Source: Coprinus comatus
Lineage: Eukaryota > Basidiomycota > Agaricomycetes > Agaricales > Agaricaceae
Reading direction: 5' to 3'
DNA length: 64,000 nucleotides
Assembly (NCBI GenBank): GCA_034638255.1
Contig: JAWPGT010000007.1
Location: forward strand, 496,001 to 560,000
Shown: in pieces, positions 1-11,351 of the stretch
Layout: each line of letters starts with the position of its first letter
Position numbering within the stretch: position 1 is the first letter of the stretch
The notes under the pieces: generated by a model
Database searches by the model: none
Told to the model about the DNA's origin: nothing
Seen by the model: the letters and a program-made list of their open reading frames with translations, nothing else
Position numbers and translations under genes: made by a program

Positions 1-167
1 AGTACATACTTAGATAGTATTGGCATCGGCATTGTTTATACCGGGAAAATGCGATACTACAGCATATAACATAGTACTCCGCTGCATAAAACCAAGAAAT
101 ACCACAAGTCATGATTATCATCCAAAAAATTCCGGGTCTCCGAGTCACGAATCACCTGTTTTGTGAT

Positions 168-1795
168 TTAAACAGGCCAAGAAAGTGAGCGTACAGCTTT
201 AATCCAAGGCGCTGCAGCACGAGGGTACTAAGAAACAATATCAATAAAGTGCCATTCTACCGATCGATGCCGAAACATTAAAACAAAAACACATACCTGC
301 CAAACCATAACACCGGCATCTATCGAATAAAAGATCGTCAGTATCCGCATATACTTCATTTTTTTTTCAATTGTAATAATAATAATAAAAAAGCGAACTC
401 ACTCCAACCCTCTTTCTTTGCTTTCTGTACACAACCTGCCAAGACGGAAGTGCTCATAAATCCGTTAGTAGCATCAGCTGTCGTTGCCGGTTTCCCAATT
501 ACGATCTTGTTTAGGGGAATGCCACTAGCTGCAATTTCGAAGACAGATGATTTCGGCCACATCGTAGATGATTTGGTCAAGAGACCAGTACAAGTAGTAT
601 ACTCGTTTATTCCCTCTGGATGAAGTGAAGATCAGTTAAACGTGGGAACAAAATCAAGTCACAGCAGAAATCTTACGGTTGTAGAACTGGATTGTTATAT
701 ATGTCAATACGTCCATTAACGCTTTACCAAAACTTTGTGGCATACCTGAACATTATACCAATCAATAAGACTTCCTACAGTTTGGTGAACTCGCAAATAA
801 CCACCGCCACTCCATCTGTTGGGAGTAAACCTATCTTATGAGATGAATAATGCATTAATATCAAGGTGTATGGAAACCTACCATGGTGCGACAGCTAGTT
901 AGTAAATCAATAATCATTGTATGTACTATCAATAGTGTAAAGATACACACGAGCATGAGTTATGATATATTGTCCTTTGGGTAGCTTTGCTCTGAGTTGT
1001 TTCGTGAATTTGATCAACCACTCCTATAATATAACCGACCATATATCATCAGCTCTCACTCAGAAAGTGTACAAACACATACCTCAGCCTTTGAATCTAC
1101 AGAATCCAATGCCAAGAAATCCTCATAATCCACATCAATACCATCCAATTTGTACTTCTTTACCCATGCAGCAAAGGTGTTAGCCGTAACCACAGGATCA
1201 GCACCAACAGTAGTTGGGACATTTGTAGCACCAAAAGCAGAAACAATGAGTTTGACGCCTGCAGCTGCATACTGAGATTTGATCTCCGTACGTGCAGCGT
1301 CAGTCAGAGTTGTCCATTCGTAAGCCTAATTGGGAGAGAGTAACAATCAATGTTAATCAATGCTGCATTAGTGATCGAAATATATGAACCCGAGACAAAA
1401 AACAATGTACCTTGTCCCAGGCTCCTTCCAACAACAAGAATGACAAGGCACTAGATGTGATTCAGATTTCGTGGTTTCAAACATTGTAGGGTCATCTTAC
1501 AATACGTTGAATCCCTAGTGATGATTGATTGATTGGTCAACCATGCATACTTTATGATTAATCTTTTGCTTACCTTAACCTTGGAGACAGGAGGTGGACC
1601 TATCGTACCATCGTACGCGTCTGCGTAAACCACGAAATGAGGAGCAGCTGGAGTAGCCTGAGCCAAAATTTGTTGAGCTTGACCGTCGAGGTAGGCCCAG
1701 AATGTACCATTCTCGGACGGTACGAGTGGTGAGCAGATTGCCTGGGGAAGGAAGAGTGAAAGCAAAGATAACCACGCAAATGCCTTGAAGAACAT
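168..1795 (-). CDS. Secreted GH18 glycoside hydrolase (chitinase-like), 11 exons including micro-exons
   Basis: Predicted to cleave beta-1,4 N-acetylglucosamine linkages in chitin or related glycans, outside the cell or in the wall. The spliced product is about 331 residues. It begins MFFKAFAWLSLLSLFLPQAI, a signal peptide. The GH18 catalytic signature reads LDGIDVDYEDF, with the DxxDxDxE acid intact. Later blocks are HAPVAPWF, SLIDWYNVQFYNQG and AGVMVWQ, the usual substrate-cleft strands of this fold. I place the exons at 1574-1795, 1501-1514, 1411-1450, 1083-1325, 951-1023, 882-894, 746-830, 677-686, 403-615, 297-319 and 168-227; all joins keep frame and sum to 996 nt. Exons of 14, 13, 10 and 23 nt make the gene easy to misannotate. 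The exact substrate (chitin versus an endo-N-acetylglucosaminidase target) cannot be told. Confidence 0.9.
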
Positions 1796-3046
1796 TTGAT
1801 GTAAAGGAGTAGGGCAGGAGCGGAAGTCTTGGTTTGAGAAATGATGTATCAAGACCGACTTTATAGTTCTCTGCTTTGTGTGTCTACATCTCAAACCAGA
1901 ATGTACCCCTCTTGAGGACATGTTAGTATTGTATATTATATCTCTTCGGATGATGACAAGCCAACACGTTTTCCCTTTGCTCAGTGTATATCACTTGAAG
2001 ACGATCTTTGGAGCAATTGCATGAGGCTGGGACATTGATTTTTGGTCAAACGATTCTAATAGCACAGCAACACCAAGAGCCTGAAGGGGTCAGTACCCAC
2101 AAGACCTCCGATACATAGTATTGCATATATTATGCGCATGGTCGAAGTCTATCTCGGAGGTATCGGTTGAGTAGTGGAAGTGTAGTGCACTGATTTGGGG
2201 TGATGTGAAAGATACAATTACGAGATTGCTCCCAGGATGCCAGGTAAATGTAAAGAGTAGTGTTGTATTGACAAGGTATAGATGTTATTCTTTCCAAAGT
2301 GTTTTGTATACCGCGTGTATAAGAAGCACCCGTGAATAGTTAATGGTGAAGAGTCGACAAGAAGAGGAGGGTTGGGACAGATGACGCGCTGGTAAGAGAA
2401 GGACTCGAGAATCATCCTCATCCTCACCTTCACCTTCATCCAAATGGCTATGATTTCAGTGGCCGCCCAAAGTAAAGGAGTCTGGCTAGTGTCAAAAAAT
2501 TGGATGACAACCCGCAGGATACGAAAATTATGTCAGGAGAAGCTGACGAGGCTAATAATGTGCAGGGCCAGTTCCTCAAAGCGGATTTGTTAGGATACCG
2601 AAATAACCGATAGAACGAAAATAGACGGAGATCAAGTGATGCAGCAACTCAAAATGATGGTGAGAACAACACAGGTGTTGAAGGGTGTTGATAGCCACGG
2701 CACTTTCGGAACGGCTCACCGACGCAATGAGTATTCCGTGGCGTAGCAAACCCTGTGCAAAATCCAAACCTGCAAACTACCAAGTTCAGTGTCAGAGGGA
2801 GTAGTATATTAGTCGAGGCGGTCTCGCCCAAGCATCGAGGACTTGACTTTTGAGCTATGAAGGTGAAAGACAGGTAGGTAACGGTGATCCACTACTAACG
2901 GAGGTAATGGAAGCGAGGTTGACTAGGGCTGCATGAGAGAATTTACATAGCTCGAGGCAGTTCACGTGAATTCGATCAGAAAGAAGGTCAATTTATGTAA
3001 CTCCCATCCTTTTTATTATCTCCTCAGTCTTTTCTTCTTCTTTTCA
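1796..3046. other. Intergenic stretch, no confident gene
   Basis: This interval separates the 5' end of the GH18 gene from the next gene. Short open frames exist on both strands but none has a recognisable family or a full exon structure. The best exon-like piece is on the minus strand at about 2720-2770: an acceptor TTTGCAG, then GLDFAQGLLRHGILIAS, then a GTGAGC donor. I could not extend it into a gene. Confidence 0.4.
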
Positions 3047-3851
3047 ATGCCTTTCAGCGGACGATCCAGCCAGCAGTCACCGTCTACTAGGTTGGTTCTT
3101 CACTCTCGGCTGTTCCAACTGAATGCTGAATGGTCCCAGTCAATTAGAAGAAGCGTTGCACAAAGTGACCAAGAAAGCTAGTTTGTACGAAGGTCAGATG
3201 CGAGACCTTGAGGTACGTGCATTGGATATGCTCAACCTTGCATTCTCTAACTGCGCTTCAACCATCAGGCCCGTTTATCCCATCACCTCAGCGACTTTCG
3301 TAGAGTCGACAGTGATCTTCAGCAAGCCGTCCGCACCATGCAGGTATGTTTCACCCCCTATCCGAATGTATCGATCTGTTACTCATAATACTCCAGCTCA
3401 ATTCCATTAGAGCGGAGCGTACCCTATCGCAGAAGGTTCCTCGCGTTGAGGATGCACTTGACCAGTCGATGGATGTCTTAACTAGACTTGGGGACGAGCT
3501 TCCCATTGTTCGTTCCAAGGTCAACAACATATCCGACGTCTACCAATCTGGGCATGAAAAAGTACAGTGCTGTACCCGCTGTCTACCATTCTGATCACCA
3601 CTAATTTCACATGGTTTTAGGCCAAGATTCTTGTGTCCGAATTAGAGTGGCTTAACACAGACTTCCAGGAACGTTGGCGGCGCATCATCTTCACGTCAAC
3701 AAGTCCTGTTTCATGGCGCTGGAAGACTATCATGCGGACGCTATCCATTATATCATTCATGATCTGCTTTTGGCTCCTTTGGATAGCGGTTGCAGGGGCG
3801 TACCGAGCCCACCGCCATCGTCTAGTCTGGGGCGACAAGCTCATGTCTTAA
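3047..3851 (+). CDS. Tail-anchored coiled-coil membrane protein, unknown function
   Basis: I do not recognise a named family. Exons at 3047-3090, 3140-3212, 3269-3343, 3397-3561 and 3621-3851 join in frame to give 195 residues. The N-terminus is Ser-rich (MPFSGRSSQQSPS). Residues about 16-140 are predicted helical and heptad-like (LEEALHKVTKKAS, ARLSHHLSDFRRVDSDLQQ, QSMDVLTRLGDELP). Near the C-terminus is one hydrophobic segment, about IISFMICFWLLWIAVAGAY, followed by a basic tail ending VWGDKLMS. The order coiled coil, single membrane span, short basic tail is that of a tail-anchored protein of the ER, nuclear envelope or vesicles (SNARE-like topology), but no SNARE zero-layer is visible. 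Membrane placement is supported by the sequence; the role is not known. Confidence 0.75.
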
Positions 3852-4025
3852 TTTATCGATTCAGTGTATTTGTATATCTCATCTGGCTTTCACTTATCTC
3901 GCATATTTCTTGGGACTTTAGTTACTAGCTACCGTTTGTATAATACATAGAAGAATTTGAATTGATGGAGTGATGATACCGCATATAGTTACTGTTCCTA
4001 TTTCCCATTCTACCAACAACCACCC

Positions 4026-6649
4026 ATGGACGCCTTCGACGATCTCCTCGCTCCCTCACGACGCGCTCTTGAGGACAACCCATTCGCAAATCCGTTCAGC
4101 TCAGATTCATCCCACTCCTCAGACCCTTGGGCTTCTTTCGCAAGTAATACCCACCACGGTGATGATGTCTTTGGCAGTACAATGGATCCGTATGCAAATC
4201 CATACGAGTCTTCACCTACAAGTCCTACCACCGAATCTCAGCCACATGAAGAATTTCATGAGGAGATCCATCCCAGACCCGTGGCAATTGAAGAATCACC
4301 TCTGAATGACCCCTTAGACTCTTCTGTCCTGAATGACGATGAGGAGGACAGCAAACCGCCAGCTCGAAGCGGATTCACTCGTTTTGATTCGTCAGCGGAT
4401 GAGGGATCCAGTTTCAACGAAACTGCAACTATAAGACCAACAGAACCGGAAAAGTTCGATGGGTCACCGATATTACCAACGGCGCGTGTTCTATTATCGG
4501 TCGAGGAGAAGAAATCAGAAGATAGACATGATACAGAAGCGAGTTCTAAGGTTGCATCCGGTTTCATAGCACATACACCTATCGAATCAACTACACCTAT
4601 ACCTTCTACACCCGGAGTGGCGAGTGACCTTGGTTCACCGTTGAATAGTGATGGATTTGGTCTTGGTTTGGATAGGTCCATGGCTGGACTATCTTTTGGA
4701 GCAGAAGCCCTCATTGGAGATCGAGGTAGTGGGTGGGGGGCGGAACAAGATGGTTGGGGTGGTCATAGTGAACCCATTCCTTCAACCTCAGCAATTACGA
4801 GTCCATTTACCCCCGCAAAGCCAAAGGAAGAAGAAGAAGATAGTGATGATGATAAACCTATCAGCCAGACGCTTAATAGGATTCAGAATGAAGATCCGGA
4901 CAGAGCAGTATGTTTTTTCAAATTGACCATCGACAACTTTCCTACTAACTGGAACTTTTTGCTCTTGGAAGAAGGGAAAATTAACCATACAGCCAGTGTT
5001 TTCTATCACGGTTGACGATCCTCAAAAAGTTGGAGACCCTATCCGCTCATATACCATGTACACTGTCCATACTCGCGTGCGTACCTCTTCACAACCATTA
5101 TACATCAATGATTCTTGTACTTGTTCTAATTTTTCTGTGTTAATTACAGACAAATTCACCATTATACCAAAAATCATCATTCTCTGTCCTTCGTCGTTAT
5201 TCTGATTTCCGTTGGCTCTATGACACACTCCAAATGAATAACCCAGGAGTTGTAGTTCCACCTGTTCCTGAGAAGAACACTTTTGGAAGATTTGACGATG
5301 CATTTGTGAAACAAAGAAGACTCTCTTTGGAGAAATGTATTCAGAAGATGGCGAATCATCCAGTATTAGCGAAAGATCCTGATTTAAAGTTCTTTTTGGA
5401 AAGTGATAATTTTTCTTTGGATGTGAGTCCTATAATCTTTCTTCGCTTCATTGTGTTGCATCAGATTTATGTTGAAGAGAAATGAAGTGTTAATGTTAAT
5501 ACTAACCTGTTATTAGATGAAGCATAGAAAAGCGGAAGCTGCTCATGAGAAGGGTGGTTTAATTGCTTCTATCGGACAATCACTTGCCGGTCCAAGGTTC
5601 CATGAGACTGACGAGGTATGTTTAGCTGTCTTTCTAATATCAAAGTCAACGCTAATATATTCGTTGTAGTGGTTCGACAGGCAAAAAGGTTACCTTGATA
5701 GTCTTGAATCTCAACTGAAAGGTCTAGTAAAGGCTATTGAGATAGTAGCGAAACAACGTGCAGGTGAGCATTTACACAAGATCTCTTCATTCCTCTTGGT
5801 GTTGCGCGTAAGAGGAAATTTTTACTCATTTAATTGGATAGAACTCGCGACCGTAACAGGCGAATTTGCGCAAAGCATATCGGATATAGCTGTTTCGGAT
5901 ATTGGAGCACAATTATCTCAATCACTATCTGGTTTGGCAGAAGTTGAAAAGAAAGCACAAGAGTTGCAAATTATACAATCAGATCAGGATATGGTCACCA
6001 TATTGGCGACTGCGGATGAATATTCGCGTTTAATTAATTCCGTTCGGGTTCGTACCTTTTCTTCTCCCCGCGTTTTAGGATGAATTTAAATGAGCGCTTG
6101 TTTTTTTGTTTTGTTTCGTAATCTCATACAGCTAGCGTTTAGTTCAAGGATTAGGGTCTATCATCAATGGAAGAATTCCGAATCTGAGTTGTTGAGGATT
6201 AAGCGAACACATGAGAAGAATAGAGCGCAGGGACAGATACCGGCTGATAAGTTAAGCTATACGCTACAACAGATTGCCGAGGTACGTACATATAGCTTCT
6301 TTCAAGGGTAGATTATTAATGTTTAACATGAATAACGTATGCGGTGTGTGTAGGCGGAAAGAAGAGCATCCGAAAGTAAACTTGAATGGGAGCAAGTGTC
6401 GAAGTTAGTCAAGCAAGAGGTGGCAAGGTTTGAACAGGAGAGGATTGATGATTTCAAGGATTCGCTGCATGCCTTTTTGGAAGGTATGATTTTAAGGCAA
6501 AAAGATGTGAGTTTTTGTTTTTCTTCTGGTGTATACTGTTGTGTAATTGAATTGTCGTACAGTTGATTGGTACATGGGAGAGGTACCAGCAGGTGCTCCT
6601 GAAAAAAGCTACCAATAGTACAGTTACCCCAACAATAACTACGTCTTGA
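4026..6649 (+). CDS. VPS5: Retromer sorting nexin Vps5 (PX-BAR)
   Basis: Sorting nexin of the retromer coat that retrieves receptors from endosomes to the Golgi. Nine exons (4026-4907, 4993-5076, 5150-5422, 5517-5615, 5670-5763, 5842-6047, 6132-6281, 6354-6506, 6563-6649) give 675 residues. Residues 1-295 are a low-complexity acidic and Ser/Thr-rich leader starting MDAFDDLLAPSRRAL with NPF-type repeats (NPFANPF). The PX domain follows (VFSITVDDPQKVG, then VLRRYSDFRWLYDTL, the phosphoinositide-binding RRYSDF strand, and PPVPEK). The C-terminal BAR-like Vps5 domain starts at about FHETDEWFDRQKGYLDSLE and is helical to the end (AERRASESKLEWEQV). Length and domain order match the fungal family. 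The gene converges on MPE1, with 165 bp between the stops. Confidence 0.95.
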
Positions 6650-6814
6650 ATTTTTGTTGAGTCATGCATACTATCACAAATGCAATATATTGATTGTCGA
6701 ATGCTCATATTACAAATGCCTATTGATATGATATAATGTAATCCTAATAGGGGAAACAGACCATGAAAAAGATTGAACTATCCAAACTCTGTTTTCTATT
6801 CCACAATAATCCAA

Positions 6815-8940
6815 CTATTCCCAGTACTTCGGTATCTTTGCCTCACCAACTTCCAAGAAATCTGAAGGTCTCTCTCGTTTCAAATTCTTCCTCCTATTAT
6901 TCACGGGTAACCTCTGGTATGCAGAGTCTTGTTGACCACCATACCCGCTTCCGCTCGCACCACCCATACCCATACCCATACCTCCCATACCTCCCATACC
7001 CATACCTCCCATATTCATGTTCATATTATTAATGAAATTAGCAGCTGCATTCTGAATGGCTTGTTGTTGTGCTGCTTGTTGCTGTAACGAAGTTGCAGCA
7101 GCAAGAGCACTAGCGAATGTCTGCGCATTTGTCAATTGGAATTGAAGTTGTTGGAATTGCATTTCTGTTTGCATTCGGACTTGATTGGGTAAAGAAGGAT
7201 TTTGAAGCATAATAGAAAGTTGATTAATTTGAGCTTGAAGTTGAGGAATACTCTCCACAATCTGGGTCATGTCAGCTAGAGTAGGATCTGGTTGAGTTTC
7301 TGTATAAAGATTTTCCGTTTCGGTGCTGTCTGCTTGTCCGGACTGTGCAGAGAACAAAGACAAACAGTTTGTTGAGTTTGGGATTTTCAGTGGTTAAGGT
7401 AGGGAAAAGCTCACTTGAACATTGTTATTATTGTTATTGGATAATTCACCTTCATTGCCTTCTTTTTTACTTTCTTCAATAGCTTTCTCTATATAGTCCG
7501 CAACGCGAGTACGTATAGGTTTTTCAACAATCAATTTGTCCAATGATGGTATTTTCTTCGAACAATTGGGACATATGAAATCGCGTTCAAGCAAATGTGT
7601 TTGTATACATTCTTCACAATAATGTTTACCGCAACAAGGTGTTTTAACAGCATCTCGGAAGAGTTTGTTGTCAATTGGACAAGCTAGTGTTGAATCGGTT
7701 GGAGTCTTTTCACGGACTTCAGTTGCTGTAAGACCCTTGGGACGAGAAGAAACTTGTTTTTGCCACGCAGCTCTATTATAAGGAATTTCAGTTTAAATTC
7801 TTGGGATGTTTGATAGACGACCAACACGTCGGGCTGGGCTACGACATAACCTCCCTCAGGGGTAACCATTACACCTTGGCCGATGTCACCACTATTGGGA
7901 TTCTCGACAGCCTTTAGCATGCTACGAGGGATACCAGTTGTCCGCTTAATCCGAGGTCTATTGTCGAATTCTCGATCATTGTTGGTCGGACAGTCTTGGA
8001 TCCAATGCCCTTAAATCAAGGATTAGTTAATCATCAATGGAACTACATGATATGATTTACCTTTCTTCCCGCAACGATAACACACATAGCTGGGTGGTAG
8101 TGGTCGATCCTGTGGTGGAGTAAACGTTTTTCCACCACGTTGGAAACCAGTCCCGCGGGGGTTGCTATAAATGCGCTGTGCACTGTTCAAAAATCAAACA
8201 CAAAAAAGGAGGTCCAAAAAATTGTTCATTAGAAAAAGGACTACTACGTAGACAAATACCCCGGAGGGTGACACCAACTGTGACATCTTTTCTTGTGTTT
8301 CCTCCCAGTTTGCAGTCTGGGCTTGGAACATAGCTGCCATGGCGGCAGCTTCATCGTCTTTTGTGATATTGTTTGTAATCACGGGCTGGAGTGATTGTCA
8401 GATGGGTCCAGAGTAGCAGAAAGAGCGGTGTATGCGCACGGGTGTGGAACTCTTCACCGCAGTAGATGGCGCTGGAGTAAACGATGGTGTAGATGTTTCT
8501 TCTTTTCCGTTGAAACGTTTTGACATTGAGCCCTTATGCCAAGTTGTTGTCGAACTTCCAGGCCTTGTAACGGGTTCGGAGGAAGGTAATGTAGGTGCAG
8601 CGCCTGAGATATACATAGATGCTTTGCCTTTTCCTGGTCTAGAAGAAGGAAGACGTTTCACTATAATAGACGATGAACGAGGAATGGTGATAGAGTCGTC
8701 CTTGTACTCTAGACACCAGAGAAGAATTCACTTTAGAAACTTGCATATACGAGAACGCGGCTGCACACCTTGTTTTGTAGTAGCATCTAGAACGTATAGG
8801 TCAAAATCGTTCGCCTTACCCATGTTGTTTGCAAGAATGATTTCCCGCTTCAGGTCAAAGACAGAAATACCAGTACCATCGAACGTCACTCGCGACTCGT
8901 TCTTTTGGGAATTAAACTTGTAAAAAACGGAAGAAGCCAT
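6815..8940 (-). CDS. MPE1: Cleavage and polyadenylation factor subunit Mpe1/RBBP6 (DWNN, zinc knuckle, RING/U-box)
   Basis: Subunit of the mRNA 3'-end cleavage and polyadenylation complex in the nucleus, with a RING/U-box fold typical of an E3 ligase. The start at 8940 opens the DWNN ubiquitin-like domain (MASSVFYKFNSQKNESRVTF). The middle carries a CCHC zinc knuckle (VCYRCGKKGHWIQDC, across an intron near 8050). The RING/U-box reads CPIDNKLFRDAV, CCGKHYCEECIQ and FICPNCSKK. The C-terminus has a Gln-rich stretch, a Met/Gly repeat (MNMGGMGMGGMGG) and a basic tail (NNRRKNLKRERPSDF). Exon 1 is 8769-8940 and exon 2 is 8440-8708; the donor near 8290 is ambiguous between two nearby GT sites. It is divergent to ERG4 with about 290 bp between starts. 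Confidence 0.95.
6955..7015 (-). repeat. Imperfect tandem repeat in the MPE1 tail
   Basis: On the plus strand this is a run of near-copies of CCCATACC(T/C). On the minus strand it encodes Met/Gly repeats (GGMGMGGMGG) at the C-terminus of Mpe1. Confidence 0.6.
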
Positions 8941-9231
8941 ATCTATTGATTGCAAACGGTGTCGCTATGTAATAAAAGTAGAATCGAGGTTGCAAAGAGG
9001 AGGAAGAAGAGAAGGATGAATGTATAAGAACAGCCCTAGTTCAGACCAATGCCTGCCTCGGCTGTTCCCGTCGGAGTGAGAATACATTGTTTGTACTTAT
9101 TGTCCCCTTACTGGATGGGGATAAGCCTGGGACAGTATATTTAGAATTTCCGAAGTGGTTCGACCCCGAAAATACATAAATACGTACGGTTGACTTTGTA
9201 TCTGACTTGTTCTTCATCGCTCCTAATCGAT

Positions 9232-11083
9232 ATGTCTGGCCATGAAACTGGTGGCTTGCGACAACGCTCTGTCGACGCGTATGGCGCGACAAACGGTGGA
9301 AAGACCATGATCTCTGAAACTGGCAAGGCTACAGACAAACGTCTTGATCAACACGAGACGTACGTTGCTCTTTCCTGGTTGTCCTGTTTTTAGCGATGTG
9401 GGTGGCTCATTACTTGACAGCTATGAGTTCGGTGGACCCTGGGGCGTTACTGCTATCATTACCGGCTTTCCTATATTGATGTACTACCTCTGGATTTGCC
9501 TGTGGTTTTATGACGGAAAGATTGTGCACCCCGACTCTGTTGATGATATCAAGCCCTTTTTGTGGAGAATGTGGGAGCACGTTCGCGTCGTGAGTGACAT
9601 ATGTATAACTATGCCGACTGAGTGATACTAAAGTTTGTACAGGACGCTAGCCCCAACCTTTATGCCTGGAAAGTATACTCTGGCAATTTCTTCTTCCAAC
9701 TTTTCATCGCATGGGTTCTTCCTGGTTATCGACAAGAGGGTCTCCCCGTTCCTTCTTTGGGTTACAAGACCTTGATGTATAATTGCAATGCACTTCAATG
9801 TTGGTACACAACTATTGTTGTTTCCATCATCTTGCACACCAGTGGTCTCTTCAGGTTGACCGAGATCATTGACAACTATGGCCATTTGATGTCCGTCGGT
9901 ATGATCTACGGGTTTTCGGTTTCATTTATTACTTACTTCTGGGGTATCTGGACCAACAATACCATTCGCATGTCCGGAAACCCTGTCTATGACTTCTTCA
10001 TGGGTGCCGTTCTCAACCCGCGCCTTGGTCCTGTCGACTTGAAGATGTGGGCAGAAGTACGTATTCCTTGGGTCATTGTGTTCTATTTGTCCGTGTCCGG
10101 TGCCTGCAAACAGTACGAGACTCTTGGATATGTTACTCCCGTAAGTGCTTGATCCTCCCAATACTTTTGAAACTAAGACTATAAACAGAACATGTTGTTT
10201 ATGTGCCTTGCCACTGGACTCTACATTAACGCTTGGTTGGTGACCTGTTTTTAAACGAATCACACATAATCTGACCTCTTAACAGTGGCAAAGGTGAAGA
10301 ATGTATTCCCCAAACTTGGGATATGTATCACGAGAAGTGGGGCTTCATGGTCATTTTCTGGAACTTTGCTGGTGTCCCCTTCGTAAGTGGTTTACAAAAC
10401 AGCTGCTTCCGTAACTAACTTGTTATTTTAGTCGTACGTCTATTCAGTCGTTTACATGGCTTCTCATGATCCGTCTACATACCGTTTCTCAACCTTCGGT
10501 TACGTTGTGATTTATACCACTCTCATCACTGCTTACTACATGTTGGTGGACACACTTTCTTTGTCAAACAAATGTTGATTATGTTTTAGCTGGGATACCG
10601 CCATGGCGCAAAAGAGTCATTTCAAAATGCAGACTCAAGGAATTACTGAATTCCGCAACACTTTCCCTCAGCTTCCTTGGTGTGTCGTGGAGAACCCTAC
10701 CTACATCCAAACTGCCCATGGGTATGTACAGTACAGAGGTTGACAATTGAACATGTTGCTCACTATTGTGTCTTCTCAGAAACCGCTTACTTACCAGTGG
10801 ATGGTGGGCATATTCCCGCAAGCCTAATTATGTTGCCGATTGGACTATGAGCTTCACTTGGGGTGCTGTCGTTGGCACAGCATCCATCATCCCGTATTTC
10901 TATTCCATGTTTTTCATTACAGTATTAATTCATAGGTGCTCGCGCGATTTCGAGAGGTGAGTCAAAGCTGCTTGAGAGTTAAATATATACTTATGTATTT
11001 GTAGATGCGCCATCAAGTATGGGGAGGACTGGGAGCGGTACTGTGCTGTCGTGAAATACAAGTTCATTCCTGGAATTTACTAA
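9232..11083 (+). CDS. ERG4: Delta(24(24(1)))-sterol reductase Erg4
   Basis: Catalyses the last step of ergosterol synthesis, reducing the C24(28) double bond with NADPH in the ER membrane. About nine exons; the start at 9232 gives [13 protein letters not shown]. The protein has multiple membrane spans ([52 protein letters not shown]). Family hallmarks of the ERG4/ERG24 group are present: the loop [19 protein letters not shown], then [16 protein letters not shown], and the C-terminal block [13 protein letters not shown] before FIPGIY. No key residue appears lost. It is one of two sterol genes in the window; the acyltransferase lies about 11 kb away and is not linked in any obvious way. Confidence 0.95.
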
Positions 11084-11351
11084 AGTAATAGAACCCAAGT
11101 AGTAATTATATATAGTTTGAATAGATCGTGTGAAGTCCCAGGTGACAGACAGACAAACAAACTCCACTGTGATTAGAAAGTGCCCTGTTCAAGTCGTTCA
11201 CTACGCCCAAGCAGTCCTCCCACTACACCGCTCTCTGTGGGGAACCGTCGCCGTCGCGTCCAGTAGGCTTGAAGCCCGTATACCCCGTTCACAGTGACCA
11301 TTCTGGCCAGCGAGCATCGGGCATTGACAACGGCGGTTCCTCAATCAGACT

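Noticed and set aside
4256..4714. 152-codon minus-strand frame inside VPS5
   Set aside because: It is the antisense of the Ser-rich low-complexity leader and has no family signal.
9155..9170. B-box-like GGTTCGACCCC before ERG4
   Set aside because: No A-box or acceptor stem; it lies in the ERG4 promoter or 5' leader.
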